Assembly: GCA_009599575.1 (NCBI GenBank)
Contig: VWND01000031.1
Coordinates: 271,636 to 335,635 of the forward strand
DNA length: 64,000 nucleotides
Direction: 5' to 3'
Source of the DNA: Blumeriella jaapii
Lineage: Eukaryota; Ascomycota; Leotiomycetes; Helotiales; Drepanopezizaceae
Below the pieces are notes generated by a model that searched no databases, was not told the DNA's origin, and worked only from the letters and a program-made list of their open reading frames with translations. Both the position numbers and the translations under genes were made by a program. Positions 24,501 to 35,848 of this stretch are shown piece after piece; the first letter of the stretch is position 1, and every line of letters starts with the position of its first letter.

Positions 24501-25163
24501 TCAATCATCATCGTCGTGAATGATGACGCCCTTCTCCTCCTCAAGCGCAACTCCGGCCATCACCTCACCCTCCTGGCCCTCGCCACCCAGCCCGTCGGCG
24601 CCGTCCGTGATCACAACCCTCGCCTTGACCTTGCCGCCCTTCCCCAGCACGCTCTCGGCCTCGGCCTCGGCCTCAGCCTCCCCCTTCCCGGCCTTCCTCC
24701 TCTTCAGCCTCTCCCTCTTCTCCCTCTTCCTCCTCGTCTTCTCGCGATCCCTCTCCTCGCGCTCCCTCCTCTCCCTCTCCCACCTGGCGCCCTCCTCCTC
24801 CTGGCGCACCTCCTCCTCCATGCCGCGCAGGCGCTCGTACTCCCGCCGCCGGCTCGCCTTGTACACGTGGAACTCGCCCGAGCCGGCGCCCGCGCTCGAG
24901 CCCTGCACGTTCTGCACGATCTCGGGCGCGGCGTGGTGCGCGTGCGTGGGCGCGGCGGTGAGCGCCGGGGATGCGGATGCGGATGCGGATGCGGATGCGC
25001 CGGCGGCGAAGGAGGCCATCTGCAGCGCTTGCTCGGGCTTGGAGAAGAGCGAGGTGATGGCCGAGGCGGTCTGCGAGCGCGGGCTGAGGGCGCGCTTCTT
25101 GAGCGGGCGTTTGGAGCGCGGGTCGGCGGAGGTGGGGATCGATTCGGGGATGGGCTCGGACAT
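24501..25163 (-). CDS. PRKRIP1-like nuclear protein (DUF1168)
   Basis: A single exon of 220 aa starting at the ATG complementary to 25161-25163 ([11 protein letters not shown]). The conserved core [18 protein letters not shown] followed by [14 protein letters not shown] is diagnostic of the PRKRIP1/DUF1168 family, a nuclear, spliceosome-associated protein in animals. The second half is a long highly charged helix (repeated ERE, KRE, EKR), then an acidic tail HDDDD. A second in-frame ATG lies at 25289, but the extra 42 residues are a polythreonine tract made by a CAC microsatellite, so the inner start is preferred. A GCATCC repeat (about 24966-24998) encodes the Ala/Ser run. Confidence 0.85.
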   Translation of the reverse strand: MSEPIPESIPTSADPRSKRPLKKRALSPRSQTASAITSLFSKPEQALQMASFAAGASASASASASPALTAAPTHAHHAAPEIVQNVQGSSAGAGSGEFHVYKASRRREYERLRGMEEEVRQEEEGARWERERREREERDREKTRRKREKRERLKRRKAGKGEAEAEAEAESVLGKGGKVKARVVITDGADGLGGEGQEGEVMAGVALEEEKGVIIHDDDD

Positions 25164-25592
25164 GGCGGGCGAGAGGTTGGGGTTTGCTTGCTGAAGGATG
25201 AGGGGGGTGGTGGTGGAGGTGGTGGTGGTGGTGGTGGTGGTTGTAGTTGTGCTTGTGGTGATGGAAGGACGAGATACAGTAGAGATCACATCAGAAAATA
25301 CTTTGTGCCTGAATACTTTGTGCCTGAATCCTTTGTGCCTGAATACTTTGTGCCTGATTCATCCTCACAGAATCCCGTGACTCTGGCTTATCGATAAGAA
25401 GCTGCCCCTCGGCTTGGGTTGATCCGTGAGCCGAACCTTCACTTCAGCATCTGGACTGCACGTCACTTCCATCTCCCTCGTATACGGCCTCACACGACCT
25501 TACACTTTGCCTTGACCTTGCGCAGTTTCTTGCTTGCCTGGTGCTTCTCTCGCCATTCCCCCCGCCTGCTTGGACGCTTTCAGAATCCAAAG
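25164..25592. promoter_or_regulatory. Divergent promoter region with four 15-base repeats
   Basis: The 429 bases separate two divergent genes. A GGT-type microsatellite lies at about 25205-25245. Four tandem copies of AATACTTTGTGCCTG occupy 25297-25356; the third has TCC in place of TAC. The repeats may bind a regulator or may be a neutral minisatellite. Confidence 0.5.
25297..25356. repeat. 15-base tandem repeat, four copies
   Basis: Unit AATACTTTGTGCCTG at 25297, 25312, 25327 (one substitution) and 25342, located between the two divergent starts. Confidence 0.9.
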
Positions 25593-27460
25593 ATGGGCAA
25601 ACCCCGTATGATAATCCTCATCCGCCACGCCCAGTCCGAGGGAAACAGTACGTACCGCACCTGTTTACACTAGTCTCCCGTCAGCCGCTGTGAAGGGGCT
25701 GCTGGGAGGACCACCACACAACCTCCTCCACCTCCTCCACTACCACCACCACCACCACCAACAACATCAGCATCAACAACAAAGCACACTTCAACGCTGT
25801 AACCGCTCGCTGACTTGCCGCAGAGGACCGCGATATCCACCAGGCCATCCCCGACCACCGAGTCAAACTCACCTCCGATGGCTGGACGCAGGCTCACGAA
25901 GCCGGCCGCCGTCTCCGCTCTCTGCTACACCCCGATGACACGCTCCACTTCTTCACCTCTCCCTACCGCCGCACGCGCGAGACCACCGAAGGCATACTCT
26001 CCACCCTGACCTCGGACGAGCCCGCGCCGTCTCCCTTCCCGAGGAACTCGATCAAAGTGTACGAGGAGCCGCGGCTGCGCGAGCAGGACTTTGGGAACTT
26101 CCAGCCATGTTCGGCCGAGATGGAGAGGATGTGGCAGGAGCGAGCCGATTACGGCCATTTCTTCTACAGGATCCCGAACGGCGAGAGTGCCGCGGACGCC
26201 TATGATCGTGTCAGCGGCTTCAACGAAAGTCTGTGGAGGCAGTTTGGGGAAGAAGATTTTGCGTCTGTGGCTGTCTTGGGTGCGTGGCCCCTCCTCCATC
26301 GCCTGGGGCCGGCTGAAATGCAATCGAGCTAACCGGACGCAGTCACTCATGGCTTGATGAGCAGGATCTTTCTCATGAAGTGGTACCATTTCAGCGTCGA
26401 GTACTTTGAAGATCTCCGCAACGTCAACCACTGCGAGTTCCTCATCATGCGCAAGAAAGAAGACTCCGGGAAATACATCCTCGAAAACAACCTCCGCACC
26501 TGGTCTGACCTTAAGCGCGAACGCCGCGCAGCTGCAGCTGCAGCAGCGGGGAAAGAAAAGGGCGTTCCGGCGACAACAGCCGCAGCAAGCATGCCACTAT
26601 CGGAAAAAGACCGAGAAAAGGAGAAGAAGCTCTATGGCTTTGTCACCGACGGCGGACCACCAGGAGTCAGCTCCCCGACCACGATTCCCATCCGCAAGAA
26701 GTGGGGAGGGTGTCCCAATGGCTGCGACCACGGAAAGCACCACTTCAAGAAGGAGAACAGCATGCACGCCATGCAGCTGAACGGGCGCCCCTCCCCCGTC
26801 AACTCTCCCACGAGCCTGGGGCCTGGCGAGGTTAGTCGTCGCCCGATCCCCGCGCGACGCTGGCAGTCGTCGTCCGAAGAAGACGAAGGTGATCCCCACG
26901 GCCGCGTCGGCGCCCCGCTCGACGTCATCGACGCCGACCGCAAGAGCCTGGACGAGGTCGTCAGCAGTCCCGTCGGGCCACTGCCCCTCCTCCCCGTGGA
27001 GGAGAGGCTGCGGAACCGCGGCAAGGCCCCGAAGAGTGATCTGCTGGCCGTACGGGCCACGATCGGGGCACGCAGCATCGCCCGGTCGGTCGACGCGTTG
27101 CTGTTGAGCAGCGACACGGAGTTCTCAGCAGAGGAGGACACGCGCAAGCGGCTGGCGAAGGGGAAGAGCGTGACGGGGTTCCGGGGCGTGGTTGCGCCCG
27201 CGGTGTCGATGAGCCAGCTGCGGAAGCTGAGGGAGGAGGCCGGACAGCAACAGCAGCAGCAGCAGCAGCAGTCGCGGGGGGGCGCGCTGGCGGATGCGCT
27301 GGGCGATCAGTCGGATGTGGGGAGTGATGCTGGGAGCGAAGCCGATCCGGAGCCGGAGCCGGAGCCGGAGGGTCCGGAGGTTGCGGAGGCTGCGAAGGAA
27401 TTGGCGGACGTGGAGAAGGAGGAGAAACAGGATAGGAGTATCAAGGGCAGTGTGTACTAA
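25593..27460 (+). CDS. Histidine phosphatase (phosphoglycerate mutase-like, yeast Det1-type)
   Basis: Three exons, 25593-25647, 25824-26279 and 26343-27460, encode 542 aa. The catalytic domain is in the first 250 residues: ILIRHAQSEGN (His12 is the phospho-acceptor; the second exon begins right after it), the arginine cluster TSPYRRTRETTEG, an acidic EPRLREQDFGNFQ, and the second histidine in VTHGLM (His173). This fits a cytosolic acid phosphatase of the branch that includes yeast Det1 rather than a glycolytic mutase. The rest is fungal-specific and mostly disordered: an Ala run (26526-26549), a Ser/Pro-rich region, a polyglutamine stretch from a CAG repeat (27246-27270), and Pro-Glu repeats near 27343-27370. 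A Cys/His cluster (GGCPNGCDHGKHH) at about residue 292 is a possible metal site. Confidence 0.87.
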
Positions 27461-29243
27461 GCGAGGATGGAGCCGGTCGTTTGCGTAGGGGGTATATACC
27501 TAAGGTAGAGAAAGGGCTTTTTCACGTTGTACGATAGCATATTGACGTGCCTAGATTTCCACCTTGACCCTATTGTACTGTACTGTATTGTACCGAACCT
27601 TTATCCACATCACACTCTCTCTCCCTGCTCTCCGTGTGGGCCATGGGCCACATGTCAGGGTGTCCAGAAAACCTCCTGCCGGACTCGCAGAGTCACATAT
27701 ATACATGCATACATACATAGGTACATATATACATACATACATATATACATACATACATACACACACGCATATATACATACACACATACACACATGCATAC
27801 ATACACACATAAACACATATACACACACAAATACACATATACATACATACACACACATATATACACACATACATATATTCAAACAAATACACATACACAC
27901 ATACACACATACATATATACACACACACATACACATATATACACATATTCAAACAAATACATATACACAAATACACAAATACACAAATACAAACAGATAT
28001 ACAAACAAACACAATGACTGGTACTCTGTGTACTCTGTGTACTCTGTGTACTCTGTGTACTCTGTGTACTCTGTGTACTCTGTGTACTCTGTGTACTCTG
28101 TGTACTCTGTGTACTCTGTGTACTCTGTGTACTCTGTGTACTCTGTGTACTGTACCGTACTGTAAGTGTGCGGGATAAAAACCTTCTTTCATTCTTTCTA
28201 TCTTGCTCATTTGCGTTCACGCCCTACCCAACCATCTACCCATCTACCCACCCATTTACCCACGAGCTAGCTAGCTAGGTAAGGTATCTATCTAGGTATC
28301 TATTGTAGATCCGCGGTAGATCTGCGGTAGATCTGCGGTACGGTACGGTACGGTATGGTCCAGTACATGTACATGTTTATCTACATCTACAGATCCGTGT
28401 ACTTGCAAGCTTGCACGCCTGTGTATACGCCTACTGTACTGTACTGTACTGTACTGGGTGGGTGTAAGTAGGTAGGCAAGTAAGTAAGTAGGTAAGTAGG
28501 TAAGTAAGTAAGTAAGTAAGTAGGTAAGTAAGTAAGTAAGTAAGTAAGTAGGTAAGTAAGTAGGTAAGTAGGTAAGTAAGTAAGTAAGTATCTGTACAGT
28601 ACAGTACGTGTAGTACTACCTACGTACGTATGACGCAGCGCGAAAAAGGCGCAGGAGGAGGGATGGACGCGGATCCTCTCTCCTCTGCTCTCCTCTCCCT
28701 CTCCCTCTTCTGCTCGCTGGGGTTACGGTGTGGTGAGGATGTTCCTTTTTCTGCTTCTCTCTCTTCATCTCCATCTTCCTCCTCCTGCTCCTCCTCCTGC
28801 GCCTCCTCCTTCCATGTCGCTCGCTCGCTTAGCCCAAGTCGGCAAGCGCGCTTTCCCCATTTCCAAATGTCGCGCGACCCATTAATCTGTCCGTCTGGTT
28901 CTTTTTTCTTTTGTTTTTTTGGTTGTTGGAGGAGGTAAAAAAGTAGCGAGGTGATTAAGCAGGCGCGTTCTGGCGGAGCCTTCGCTGCTTCTCTGGTTCC
29001 CGCTTGTGGCACACGAGCCGGTACTTCGGGGGGAAAACGGCCTTGCTGGATCGGGGAGGAAAGGGATGTGCAACTCCATAACGCCGGTAACAACAACAAC
29101 AACAACAACAACAACAACCCATGTTGGTGGCCATGTCTTTTCTCTCTTGGTTATCGGGGGGAGAAGTGAGTCGGAGTCGATGAGTGTGACTGAGGTATCG
29201 TCATTCCACCCTCTCGCAAAGAGGGGCTGGTTGAGGTCGGGAA
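27461..29243. repeat. Dense microsatellite and minisatellite region
   Basis: No gene was seen. Contents in order: ACAT/ATAC tetranucleotide repeats (about 27695-28010); a 9-base minisatellite GTACTCTGT in about 14 copies (28021-28150); GGTAGATCTGC copies (28305-28335); CTGTA repeats (28435-28455); GTAA/GTAG repeats (28465-28592); and an AAC trinucleotide run (29086-29117) in the 3' region of the next gene. The 9-mer is a multiple of three, so it stays open in several frames. Confidence 0.85.
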
Positions 29244-31365
29244 TTAGGCGAATTTCATTTCTGTCAACACAATTAGCGAACGCTGTACTCACTCGAGTCT
29301 GATGCGGGAGATTGTAAGGGAACAAAGAGAAGAGGGGGTGAAAGGGCCACGAACCAGCATACACCGGTGCCTGCCACGCCTTCGCCTTGGGTTTCGGCTT
29401 CCCGCTCGACTTCCCGCTCCCCAAACTCCCGCTCCCAGACCTCGACTTGCCCTCTGAGCTGCGGCTCTTGCGCCCGCTCGACACGCTTACGAGATCGACT
29501 TCCTTGGGCTGCGTCCTCTCTCGAACCGGCGGTGCAGGCGCACTCGGAACCACCGAGTTGGCGCGCTGCAAGCTGTAAGCAACCGCGCCCGTCAGGCCGA
29601 TCATGCCGCCATTGGCCGTCACCGGCTTGACGTTCACGCTCGCGCACGCTTCGGCCGCGGCGCGCTGAGAGGCTAGACGCAGCTGGTCGATGCCGAAGAT
29701 CCACTCGTTGCCCTTCGCCTCGCGGCGCACGCAATGCAGGAGGCCTCGCGACGCGGACGTTGGGCCGAGCCCGGCATGCTTCACCAGGATGAAATACACC
29801 TTCTCCTCCACCTCGTGGGCGCTGGGCCGCTTCTCCGGATCCGGGTTCAGCATCTTGTCCGTCAGGGCCAGCACGTGGCTCACGCACCGGAAGACCTTGT
29901 CCTCTTTCTTCTTGCCTTCCTTGGCCAGAATCGTCATCCAGCTCTCGACTTGCTCGGGATTCTTGTGGAACGATGAGTCGGGGAGACCGCCGGCTCGGCC
30001 GGTCGTCTTGTTCTTGCTGGACCGGTGGGACGCAAAGTTGCGCGACGAGCGTTTCATGAGGAACGTCATGATCTCGAGGAAGATGGTCCCGAGTGAATAA
30101 ATATCGGCCTTTTGGGGGTCGTGTTTCGCAGTTGGGAGGATGCCCGGGGCGAGACCACCAGCCGATGATTTCCCTGAGGATGCGTAGACCGAGGAGGAGT
30201 CGTTGGATGCTAAGGTACTTTGTCGGATAGCTGAGACGCTCTGGGTCATAGCGGAACGTCTTATGCTGTGGCGTGAGCTGGTTAGATCCGGCGGTGGCTG
30301 TGCTGGCTGTTCTGGCGCTTGATAGTCATACATATCATTGTCGAGACCCGTCTTCTCAGCGCCGAAGACACTCGGGTCACTGAGAAAGATATGGTTGTCG
30401 GCGTCGAGTAGTATATTGGAAGGCATAATAGCTCGATGAGCGTGTCCTTGGCCGTGGAGAAAAGAGACTGCTTCCGCCAGACAATGGATCCAATTCAAGA
30501 CCAGCATGCGTCGATCTAGCTTAGAGAGTATCTTGACGGATTGCGGCGTCACGTTCAAGAATGACTTGAGCGAGACGTCGCTCACTGGCCTCAACAGGAG
30601 ATAGCCGCTCCCTTGATGGATATACGAGGCCCATAGGGATTCTATGTGATGATGCCCCAGATTCCTCAAGACATCAAGACCAGACAAGAACTCCTCCTGT
30701 GGCATGCACCCAGGCGTGGTACCGAATGGCACTCGTTGTCGGACAAACACCTCGTCCGGTCTTCCTGGCAGAAACACCTTGTCGATATTGCTGTGAGTGA
30801 GGCCAGCGACAGGTCGATTCTCCGCTAGCTCCAAAGGAACCACCTCTTCATCATCATAGTACTCGTGTACACCTTTCTGAATATTCCTCAGGAGGTAGAT
30901 GAACTGTCGCTGAAAAAACCTCCTCTCCAGCTTCTGGTCCTTGTCATAAGTCAATTTGAGTCGTTCCACGTGGTCCAGTGGCACCGGTAGATCATCATCG
31001 TCCCACGAATCGTCGATCACTCCAAAGATTTGGTCTGGCACGCCGAGATCAACCAAGATCAGGAAGATTCGTTTCACCTTTTGTTCAATCCGGTCGATGT
31101 AAGTGTCGTCGGTTAGACCATCTCCAAAACCAAGCGGCTCATCTAACCGTGCTTGCTCATCCGGTCGTAACTTTGACAATATGAACTGGCGATTGACAGT
31201 CGCATGAATGCGTTCTTCATCCCACCACATTGTTGCGGGCATGTCGTATATGTTTCCATTGGATTGGCGACTAGGACCTCCACCCGCGAAGCTCGAATAG
31301 ATGGGGGCCTGTGAACCAGACCGATGCTGGAGGGTCGAAGCCAGGGATGCCCGCCGATAATCCAT
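29244..31365 (-). CDS. Protein kinase-like protein with degenerate catalytic motifs (probable pseudokinase)
   Basis: Starts at the ATG complementary to 31363-31365 (MDYRRASLAS). The preferred model has one long exon, 31365-29355, and a tiny last exon, 29260-29244, joined over a 94-base intron with a good CTAAT branch site. This gives 675 aa ending YAEMKFA. Unspliced, the frame stays open to 28882 (827 aa) through low-complexity sequence including a polyvaline run, which looks unnatural. A kinase fold is evident in the middle and later part: LHGQGHAHRAIMPSNILLD matches the catalytic loop, but HRD is HRA and the following Lys is Met. The DFG position reads SDPSVFG. The F-helix KADIYSLGTIFLE is normal. 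An N-terminal region of about 200 residues precedes the kinase-like domain. It resembles a group of fungal kinase-like proteins of unknown role; catalysis is unlikely. Confidence 0.75.
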
Positions 31366-34300
31366 GGTGGAAGGAGCTCAGTTCCTCGATCTTCAAGACC
31401 GGCAAGGCGAGTTTGCCGGCTACTGGCCGTCTATTAGCGATGAGTTGCAGCTGAGGTATACTCGCAAGTCGATGGCGCGAGTTGTTGTGGCCAAAGATCA
31501 ACAGTGATGAGAGTCCGGCCACGCCCGCCGGTCGTAGTAGATTATTAGTAAGGGTGCGTTTGGAACGTTTATGTACAAGTTATAACCCTGAAGCAAGCAA
31601 CGAAGCTTGTAGCTGGTGGACTGGTACAGGTCGCGGTGATGAGGTTGCGGGGTGACTATCGCAACCCTGCAATCTTCATCCGCAAGCCGGGAGAACGGCT
31701 ATCGTCGACTGGTGATAAGCAATAACGAGTGATGCAAGGCTATTAAAAGCTAGGAGAGCTTGCGAGGACCAAAAGAGAGCTATTCAGTGTCTTTAGGACA
31801 CGAGATCGTTGCGAAAATCCGATTGTTGGCAGAGAGATCATGTTTGCATGATGTTGGTAAGTTCGAGACGCAAGCCTCTACTGGAACATTTTCGGAGGAG
31901 GAAAAGGTACAGTCTGTGACGATTCGTATCTGTTTTTCCAAAGCCAAACAAGGGCGGAGATCTGGTGGTTCGAAGCACGAAGTACAAACATACAGAGTGT
32001 GTCAGTAGTCATGCAAGCTTGTTGCCACGAGGCGTACGTACCCTTCCGTTGTCGACATGTGAAGTGGGGTGATGGATTGAATGCAATCTTTGATCCACAG
32101 GTACTTCTGTTTTGCTATTCGACGGCTTTTGATTCTGGCCATATTAGCATGTTCTGGGCAATGTATTCCCTTGGATTTGACAGCACGGAGATGCCGAGTA
32201 GGATCGTGTTACGAGCACTGCCAAGGCTTGGACTCTGGTTTCCCATCAACCATCTTCTTCTGGTGAAGGGAGCCACGGTGATGTCGTTGTGAGATGAGCT
32301 TGGTATTTCCAACCAGCATTTGCCATGGTAATTGCCTGTGTTCAGGGTTTTTCTGACACCGAGGGATTCGGATTCATTTCGAGGAGTACAAGCAGACCTC
32401 CCTTGCAATTGATATCGACGAAAGACAGGGACGGCGCCAGCAAAACCACGGTGTATCTGTCTGGCCCAGCCGCGCGGATCAGGATACTGCGGCCTGTTTA
32501 GCTCGTCTCTTCCTGTCCGACTGGGGCTGGTACAGTACAGTACAGTGCAGTACAGTACGACAGTACATTATCGTACAGCACCTCGTAGCCAAGCCATGCC
32601 AGATATCGGTCCCCGTTTTTTCTGTCTTCCTCTTTTCTCTTCTCGGCCAGATGGAGCCAGCGGTGGAAAGCCTTGCTTGCGACTGTGCCGGGAAGATACG
32701 CTGAGGCAACAAACAAGCGGCGGCCGAAGGACAATGATAACTTCCAGTCCACGAGATGTCCTGTCGCTTCTCACCAGTACCAGCGTCTCGATCAGATCGG
32801 ACGCAGCGCAGAAACGAGACGAGCCTCTTCGATTGGCGGGATTCGGTGATGGAAAACGTTCAGGCCAAGAGGGAGGGGATCTCTGATCCTCCTCTGCATG
32901 GCGATATGCACAGAGCCGTTGCCAAGCAGTCAGAGTTTCCTGGGGAGACCAAGATGGTCCTGGGCAGGTCAGGATTGTGTTCCTGCGGATGGCTTCCTCG
33001 CGAGCCCTCGGTGACAAGTAGTGGAGTGGCCCAATGCGCGAAAGGTACTGTAGAGAAACGCGAGGAGCCAAGTTCGTTGGCTGCACCATGTCGACGACAC
33101 GTAGGGGCTGCCACGACGACGGGGCCGGGGACCTGTGAACGGCGACAAGCATGGCAATCCGCGTACACTTACCTGATCAGACATTGTGAGAGACGATATG
33201 GCAAGTCTGCAGATTCTCACGACAGGGCAAAGATTGGCCCTTTGCGCATTTGCTTCAAGGGACATGAGGTAGAAGGAGGATCGAGATGGTCGACTCTGAT
33301 ATGTCGCTTAGCTGCACGTGATACGCAGTGTCTTGCCCCCTATCCCGGGCTCGGCTGCCAATGTTTTGATTTCTCCTTCTCGGGGTGATTGTTTTCAATC
33401 ACCAAGCAACTCGCCAGCTTCCCTCGATCATGATGTGTTCGCGTGTTGCACTGTACTGTACTGTACTTTCGTACTTTCGTACGACCCGCATTGGCCCGCT
33501 GCCCATGAAAAGAAAGCATTGCGTCTACGACGTGAATCCGGGCTGAAGCCGCCAACGGTAGAGAAGACGCTCTTCATTTGGCCGTTATCTGCAACTTTTT
33601 ACTTCCTCTCGGATTCTTATCTTCTCGACTCTGATGTACACGCTCGTTCTCGTTCCTCTGTTCCCTCTTTTTGTTGGCTGTCACTGTCCTAGCGGCTAGA
33701 CTCCGATTCTGCAACCTCTTTCCTAGGTAGCACGATGATTGTCAAAGATGCATTTTGCCTCATCCCATGCGTTCTTGTGATACAGCACATGCAGCACATA
33801 CTGACTGGACCAGGCTCGCCGGTCAGGCTTCCGGAAACCGGGTTCGTCGAACGAAAACTGCTTTCCTCAGCATCGGGCGCCAGGCAAGACCAGACGCATT
33901 CTACCTCAAACGAGCTTCTGCTGGCGTTGCGAATCTCACGCCCGAAGCACCGGGCTGATCAGCTTGTGGTCCAACCCGCGCCATGTCGTGTTGTTCGACC
34001 GGCGGACCTCACCGACCGGTGTACTGCGTCGGCCCTTCACTTCCCGTCGGCGTTGTTTCCTCTGACCGTGGAGACGATCGAGGACTGCGTTATCATGCAC
34101 GGCATGGTCATATACCTTTATCACCGGGCCTCAGTCGCGGTATTGGTACGCTCACTACCCCCAGCATGCGTGGGAGACGGCAGCTGGGAGCGCTCGAGTG
34201 TTCTCGGGATGCTCTGCCGTGGCGGCCGTGACACTCACAGCCATGCTTTCTGTTCGTGTGGAGGGCGACCTCTCGGGAGCCTTGGTCGACTCCGTCACTG

Positions 34301-35157
34301 CTTGGATGCCGCTGCGGAAAGATCGCAAGCCTTATGCTCGGGTACATGGACCTGGTCGCCGCAGGACGATGCTCAACGCTGTGTACCCGGCGGGGAGTGG
34401 GCGTGCCAGCATCTCGACTGCTAGGGAGCCGTCGGACTCGCACACAGCCTCTCTGTTCCCGTCGTTGACACGCGTTCTCGAAGATCGCCAGGGAGTCTTG
34501 ATCTGGGATAGAAGAGCATGCACGCATGGCCTTGGGGGAGACGAAGCAAAGACGGCACACATGAGAAACCGACGAGTCAACTGGCGAATGCACATGTCAC
34601 TGCAGAAGCCATCGCGGCCACGGCCCAGGAAAGATAAGCTCCAGTCGAGGCAAATCGTTTTTACAATGAGTGGAGAGGAGGTATCAAATACGAATCCGCG
34701 CCCAATCCCGGGCATCCGGTAGCGTCTCGCGAGTCAACAGTTTCCACGCCGGCGCGGGCGCGGCATCGCGGATAGAGGACCACCACATCCAGCCGCATCG
34801 CACACACAGACACGCCCCGTCAGCACGACGCCATCCAGCCCGCCACTTCTTCAGGCCGTTGTCGATTTGACATGAGAAGGCCTCGACTCGGGCGGAAAAG
34901 GGTCTGAGAGTCCCTGATGCCAGACCAGAGACGGTTACAATTTGGTCGTCCGCATTCGCTCGGTCCTCTCGTCCCAATGGACGACGATGTTCTCTTCCTG
35001 GCCCAAACCTCGGAACTCCCGTCCCTCACGACCCAGAATGAAGAGCAGAGGATGAAGAGCAGAGGACGAAGAGCAGAGGATGAAGAGCAGAGGATGAAGA
35101 GCAAAGGGACCCAGAGCCCCATCATAGCCATCATTGCCATCATTGCCATCATTGCCA
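31366..35157. other. Gene-poor region, no supported gene
   Basis: About 3.8 kb with only short ORFs lacking recognisable protein features (the longest is 33735-34424). GTACAGTAC-type runs lie at 32530-32560 and 33450-33480. GAGCAGAGGA-type repeats occupy about 35042-35104 and GCCATCATT copies about 35127-35160. A small or divergent gene, or a non-coding transcript, cannot be excluded. Confidence 0.4.
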
Positions 35158-35723
35158 TCATTGCATGAATGACCCAGACTCGATCTGAGCCTGCAACTCC
35201 TCATTCAGGAGATCCAAACAGAGCCTCGAAGCTGCACCACATCCCATCAGCCAGAATTCAGCGATCGAGCATCTTCAACCTTGGTTTCTCTCTCTCCCTC
35301 TCTCTCGGCGGGGAAGACTCACGCATCGGCACCTCCTCCATCCTGCAGCCACTTTCCAAAGCCTCGACCGCAGCCTCCAGCCGGGCCGAGTTGTAGCAGT
35401 GGAACTCCCGCTGCAGCGCGAGCATCTTCTCCCAGCACTCGACGTCCGACTCCGCCGCGGCGTGCACGTGTGCGTTCGGGTGCGCGTGCGGCGAGGGGGC
35501 GGCGGAGATCCGGCTGGGGAGGGCGAGTCCTGGGAGGGAGGGCGGCGGTGGGCTCTGCCTCGGGGCGCGCGTGCTGTCGCCGTTGCGGTTGCTGTTGCGG
35601 GTGCTGCTGCTGCTGCTGGTGCTGCTGGCCGTGGGCGTGTTGACGCGCGAGGAGAGGGTGCGGCGGTGATGGATGGTCGGCGGAGGACTGGGACTTGGCG
35701 AGGGCGAGTGGTGTGTGGGCGAA

Positions 35724-35758
<35 letters not shown>

Positions 35759-35848
35759 GGAGAAGAACATGTTGCTGTTGCTGTTGCTGTTGCTGCTTGA
35801 GTGGGAGGATAGACGAGGGAGGCCGGCGCTTCGACGAAACGAAGACAT
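35158..35848 (-). CDS. Small conserved fungal protein of unknown function
   Basis: Two exons, 35848-35323 and 35231-35158, joined by a 91-base GTGAGT...GCAG intron, encode 199 aa. The first two thirds (MSSFRRSAGLPRL onwards) are low-complexity Ser, Asn, Pro and His, partly coded by trinucleotide repeats. The C-terminal 60 residues look ordered: VECWEKMLALQREFHCYNSA, then RLEAAVEALESGC, MEEVPMPSRLCLDLLNEEL and QAQIESGSFMQ. The splice joins VPMP to SRLCLDLLNEEL and fits the ending I associate with small fungal proteins of this type; that family resemblance is from memory and not verified. Probably a helical, coiled-coil-like adaptor. No function is known to me. Confidence 0.65.

Noticed and set aside
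24441..25397. 318-codon plus-strand ORF over the PRKRIP1-like gene
   Set aside because: Antisense shadow: Leu/Pro- and Gly-rich, while the minus strand encodes a conserved family domain.
27527..28165. ORF with YSV repeats
   Set aside because: Produced by ACAT repeats and the 9-base minisatellite; open on both strands.
33735..34424. 229-codon ORF in the gene-poor region
   Set aside because: No recognisable domain, no codon bias visible, overlapping ORFs on both strands.
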